From NCBI GenBank assembly GCA_015501595.1, contig JADNRX010000247.1, positions 18,551 through 82,550 on the forward strand: a DNA stretch of 64,000 nt, given 5' to 3'. Shown in pieces: positions 62,129 to 64,000 of the stretch. Origin of the DNA: Hymenopellis radicata. Its lineage: Eukaryota > Basidiomycota > Agaricomycetes > Agaricales > Physalacriaceae. Numbering within the stretch: position 1 is the stretch's first letter; each line of letters begins with the position of its first letter. The notes beneath the pieces were generated by a model. The model saw only the letters and a list, made by a program, of their open reading frames with translations. It searched no databases and was not told the DNA's origin. Position numbers and translations under genes: made by a program.

Positions 62129-63519
62129 CTACTCCTCATCTTCAGTTTCCATCGCCCCACCCTCTCCGACATCAATCGATGAACGGCGAAAGTTAATGAT
62201 CAGACACACAATGCCATACGCGAAAGTGATGGAGTGTTGGTTGCCGTAAATCATGAATCTTGATTTGACCCCGTTGTTTGTTGGGCGGTCGGCGACCCAA
62301 AGAACTCCTGCATCGACAACCTTTCTAGGTTGGCCGTCATCTTGGTCGCGCCATCCAAACGCACATTCAATGAAGACGTCGTCATCGGAATATTCGCCCT
62401 CATCATCATCATCGATGGGTGTCGTGGATAGGTAGGTACCTCCGTTGTCGGCAGTGTAATGAACATTTAGCTGGACTTCGAGCCCAAGTTCCCGACATGC
62501 GCTATAGATAAGAGCATCGCTGCCTTTCAAGTAGGGCAACAGTTCGGAAACCGTGTATCCTACGGGCGCGTCATGTCTCAAAGGGTAGGAATGCGATAGG
62601 GTAAAGCCAAGGAGGCCGCCATTGGGCAGGAAGGTAGTGTCTGCCAAAAGCTGTTGAAGACCATCCTTGATCGCGTGATCCTTGCCCTGTGAGGTGAAGA
62701 CGGGGGCTACGACTGTGGCCATGTTATCGAAGTAGAGATTATATGTCAGGGTGACGCGCGATCCGGATACGACAGGCATTACTTCGTGTTCGAGATCGCT
62801 GTAGAATGCGACGTATGCGACGTTGGGAGTCTCGGATGTCACGGAAGCAAGCAGTTGGGCAGCATCGAAGGACCATTCGACGCCTTCATCGCGAAGGATT
62901 AATGTCCCACCTTCGTGAGGTGTCGGGAAGACAATGACAAGAGAGCCGAACATGTTTTCGGCGCGAGGAGTATCTTGATGGGCTTTGAAGAAACCGCCTT
63001 TGTCTGCAGTCAAACTTCTTAGTCGAAACGCTCCAGATGAATAGAAAGACGACTGACCATACACATTGAGTTTGTAACGCTCTGCGCGCACCGCCCGCTT
63101 AACCGATACTTTCATGTCCACAAGATCCTGAGAGATCTTATTCAAAATAGGTGTACTCGCCAAGTCGAAGGCCATGCCGAACTGCGACACGTCAAGTTTA
63201 TGAGCTTTACGGTATGTGGCGTCCATGACCGTCTCGGTCCCGCGACCAAAAGGTGCAGCATCACAGGAAGAAATTAGATGCGACAAGTCATCATCCGTAG
63301 CCGACGCCAAATTGAGGTAGCTAGCGAAAATATGACGAGTAAGAGACGCCTGCAGACTGGCCAAAGAAACGGCGCTCACAAAAGGGAGGCATCGTCAGCT
63401 GTACGGTCTTGATAGTACAATCCGCATTGCTCCATGTCGATCTGACAGGTGCCGCTGGTGTACGACTCTTTGATAAGAGCGGAACGTATTTGGTCGAATG
63501 CAGGATGAGTAGCAGACAT
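62129..63519 (-). CDS. 2OG-Fe(II) oxygenase-like protein, copy 2 (intact)
   Basis: Paralogue of 40425-42100 with the same exon plan. Exon 1 gives MSATHPAFDQIRSALIKESY, TSGTCQIDMEQCGLYYQDRT and ADDASLF. Exon 2 gives YLNLASATDDDLSHLIS, FGRGTETVMDATYRKAHKLD and RAERYKLNVYG. The last exon starts DKGGFFKAHQDTPRAENMFG (iron ligands His and Asp), then SLVIVFPTPHEGGTLILRDE, AFYSDLEHEVMPVVSGSRVT (second His), DALIYSACRELGLEVQLNVH and YGIVCLIINFRRSS. It ends in a short acidic tail, METEDEE. Introns have GTGAGC and GTCAGT donors. No frame defects. Family members are usually annotated only as Fe2OG dioxygenase domain proteins; substrate unknown. Confidence 0.82.
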
Positions 63520-63668
63520 GATGGCCAGGTCGTAGTGGCCCGTATCAAAGGGAAGGGTCTTTTATATCCTGTGAAGAGGTTTCCCGCTTCCGAAAGTTTG
63601 ACCTGCCCAAAGAGATTTCAGGTAGCGAGTCATCGATTTCCCACACAAGATGGACCCACATTACGTGG
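63520..63668 (-). promoter_or_regulatory. promoter of oxygenase copy 2, duplicated at 42101-42239
   Basis: It contains a TATA element (GGATATAAAAG on the minus strand, about 63560) 40 bases from the start, and the shared blocks GGTAGCGAGTCATCGATTTC and GATGGACCCACATTACGTG. Confidence 0.6.
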
Positions 63669-64000
63669 ATGCGGCTTTTGGTGGTTCACTGTAGCCGGAA
63701 GAAATGAGCGGAAATGAACAGCTGCACATTCCACAGCTTACGTAAGGCAAGCTGTCAGTCGAACAGAGCGAGTCGAGAAGGGTTGAAGCAGATTTTATCC
63801 ATGGGTAAGCTAGTTCTATCAAATTTATTGTGAGTCACGATACAGTAACAGCCGTCGATTTAAGCGCTGGTCAATGAATCTACCCTTTCCAGCGCTAATA
63901 TTCAGTGACTCACAAACTTGGACAAGTCCAAGCGAGGATCAGTGCCGGGAGGTGCCGGGGAAACTCCAATTCGAGCCGTTTCAGTCCTTGTCCTGTCCTC
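63669..64000. other. window end, no gene seen
   Basis: About 330 bases without a recognisable gene. Weak similarity to the region upstream of oxygenase copy 1 fades out here. Confidence 0.3.

Noticed and set aside
1..64000. Autonomous transposable elements
   Set aside because: I found no transposase, reverse transcriptase or long terminal repeats, only small dispersed repeats and gene scraps.

Overview
The window looks like nuclear DNA of a basidiomycete fungus, most likely a wood- or litter-associated Agaricomycete. The genes are split by many short introns (about 45-65 nt, GT...AG), coding is dense on both strands, and one tRNA gene carries an intron. Several families typical of mushrooms appear: a DUF6535 membrane protein, a two-part amidohydrolase of the kind annotated as carbohydrate esterase family 9 in this group, F-box proteins and secreted berberine-bridge-like flavin oxidases. 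All names below come from reading translated sequence by eye; no database search was run.

Layout. 0-5.3 kb: the 5' part of a DUF6535 gene, a decayed stretch, then a phenol-hydroxylase-like flavin monooxygenase. 5.3-7.4 kb: small repeats and gene scraps, then a membrane protein with an HExxH-like motif. 7.7-17.6 kb: an apparent sugar/polyol catabolic cluster made of a sorbitol/xylitol/L-arabinitol-type dehydrogenase, a divergent sugar transporter (frame-damaged), a Zn2Cys6 regulator and an aldo-keto reductase. A second, intact transporter copy lies at 29.9-32.4 kb. The promoters of all these genes carry the same TCCGGAAAT word. 19-29 kb: an Ala/Pro-rich nuclear-type protein, a secreted FAD oxidase, a secreted Lys/Glu-repeat protein and the large amidohydrolase. 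32-40 kb: a VAP/MSP-domain ER protein among broken genes (a beta-lactamase-like serine hydrolase, a truncated RlpA-like protein, an F-box gene). 40-45 kb: a 2OG-Fe(II) oxygenase-like gene, a protein with its Zn2Cys6 cluster at the extreme C-terminus, and tRNA-Met. 45.9-51 kb: a tandem array of six copies of one small secreted-protein gene; two are intact and four are decayed. 51.4-59.1 kb: a membrane-anchored monothiol glutaredoxin, two more FAD oxidases in tandem and a secreted GH43 glycosidase. 60.5-63.6 kb: a lineage-type hypothetical gene and a second copy of the oxygenase.

How the parts fit together. The dehydrogenase, reductase, transporters and regulator would form a route for taking up a sugar and interconverting it with its alditol, and the secreted GH43 enzyme could release pentoses outside the cell. 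The rest is dominated by local duplication and decay: three FAD oxidases, two oxygenases plus a remnant, two transporters and six secreted-protein copies. Many broken copies differ from an intact sister by single-base deletions, often next to short homopolymers. That pattern fits either real decay or residual sequencing error, and raw reads are needed to tell these apart.
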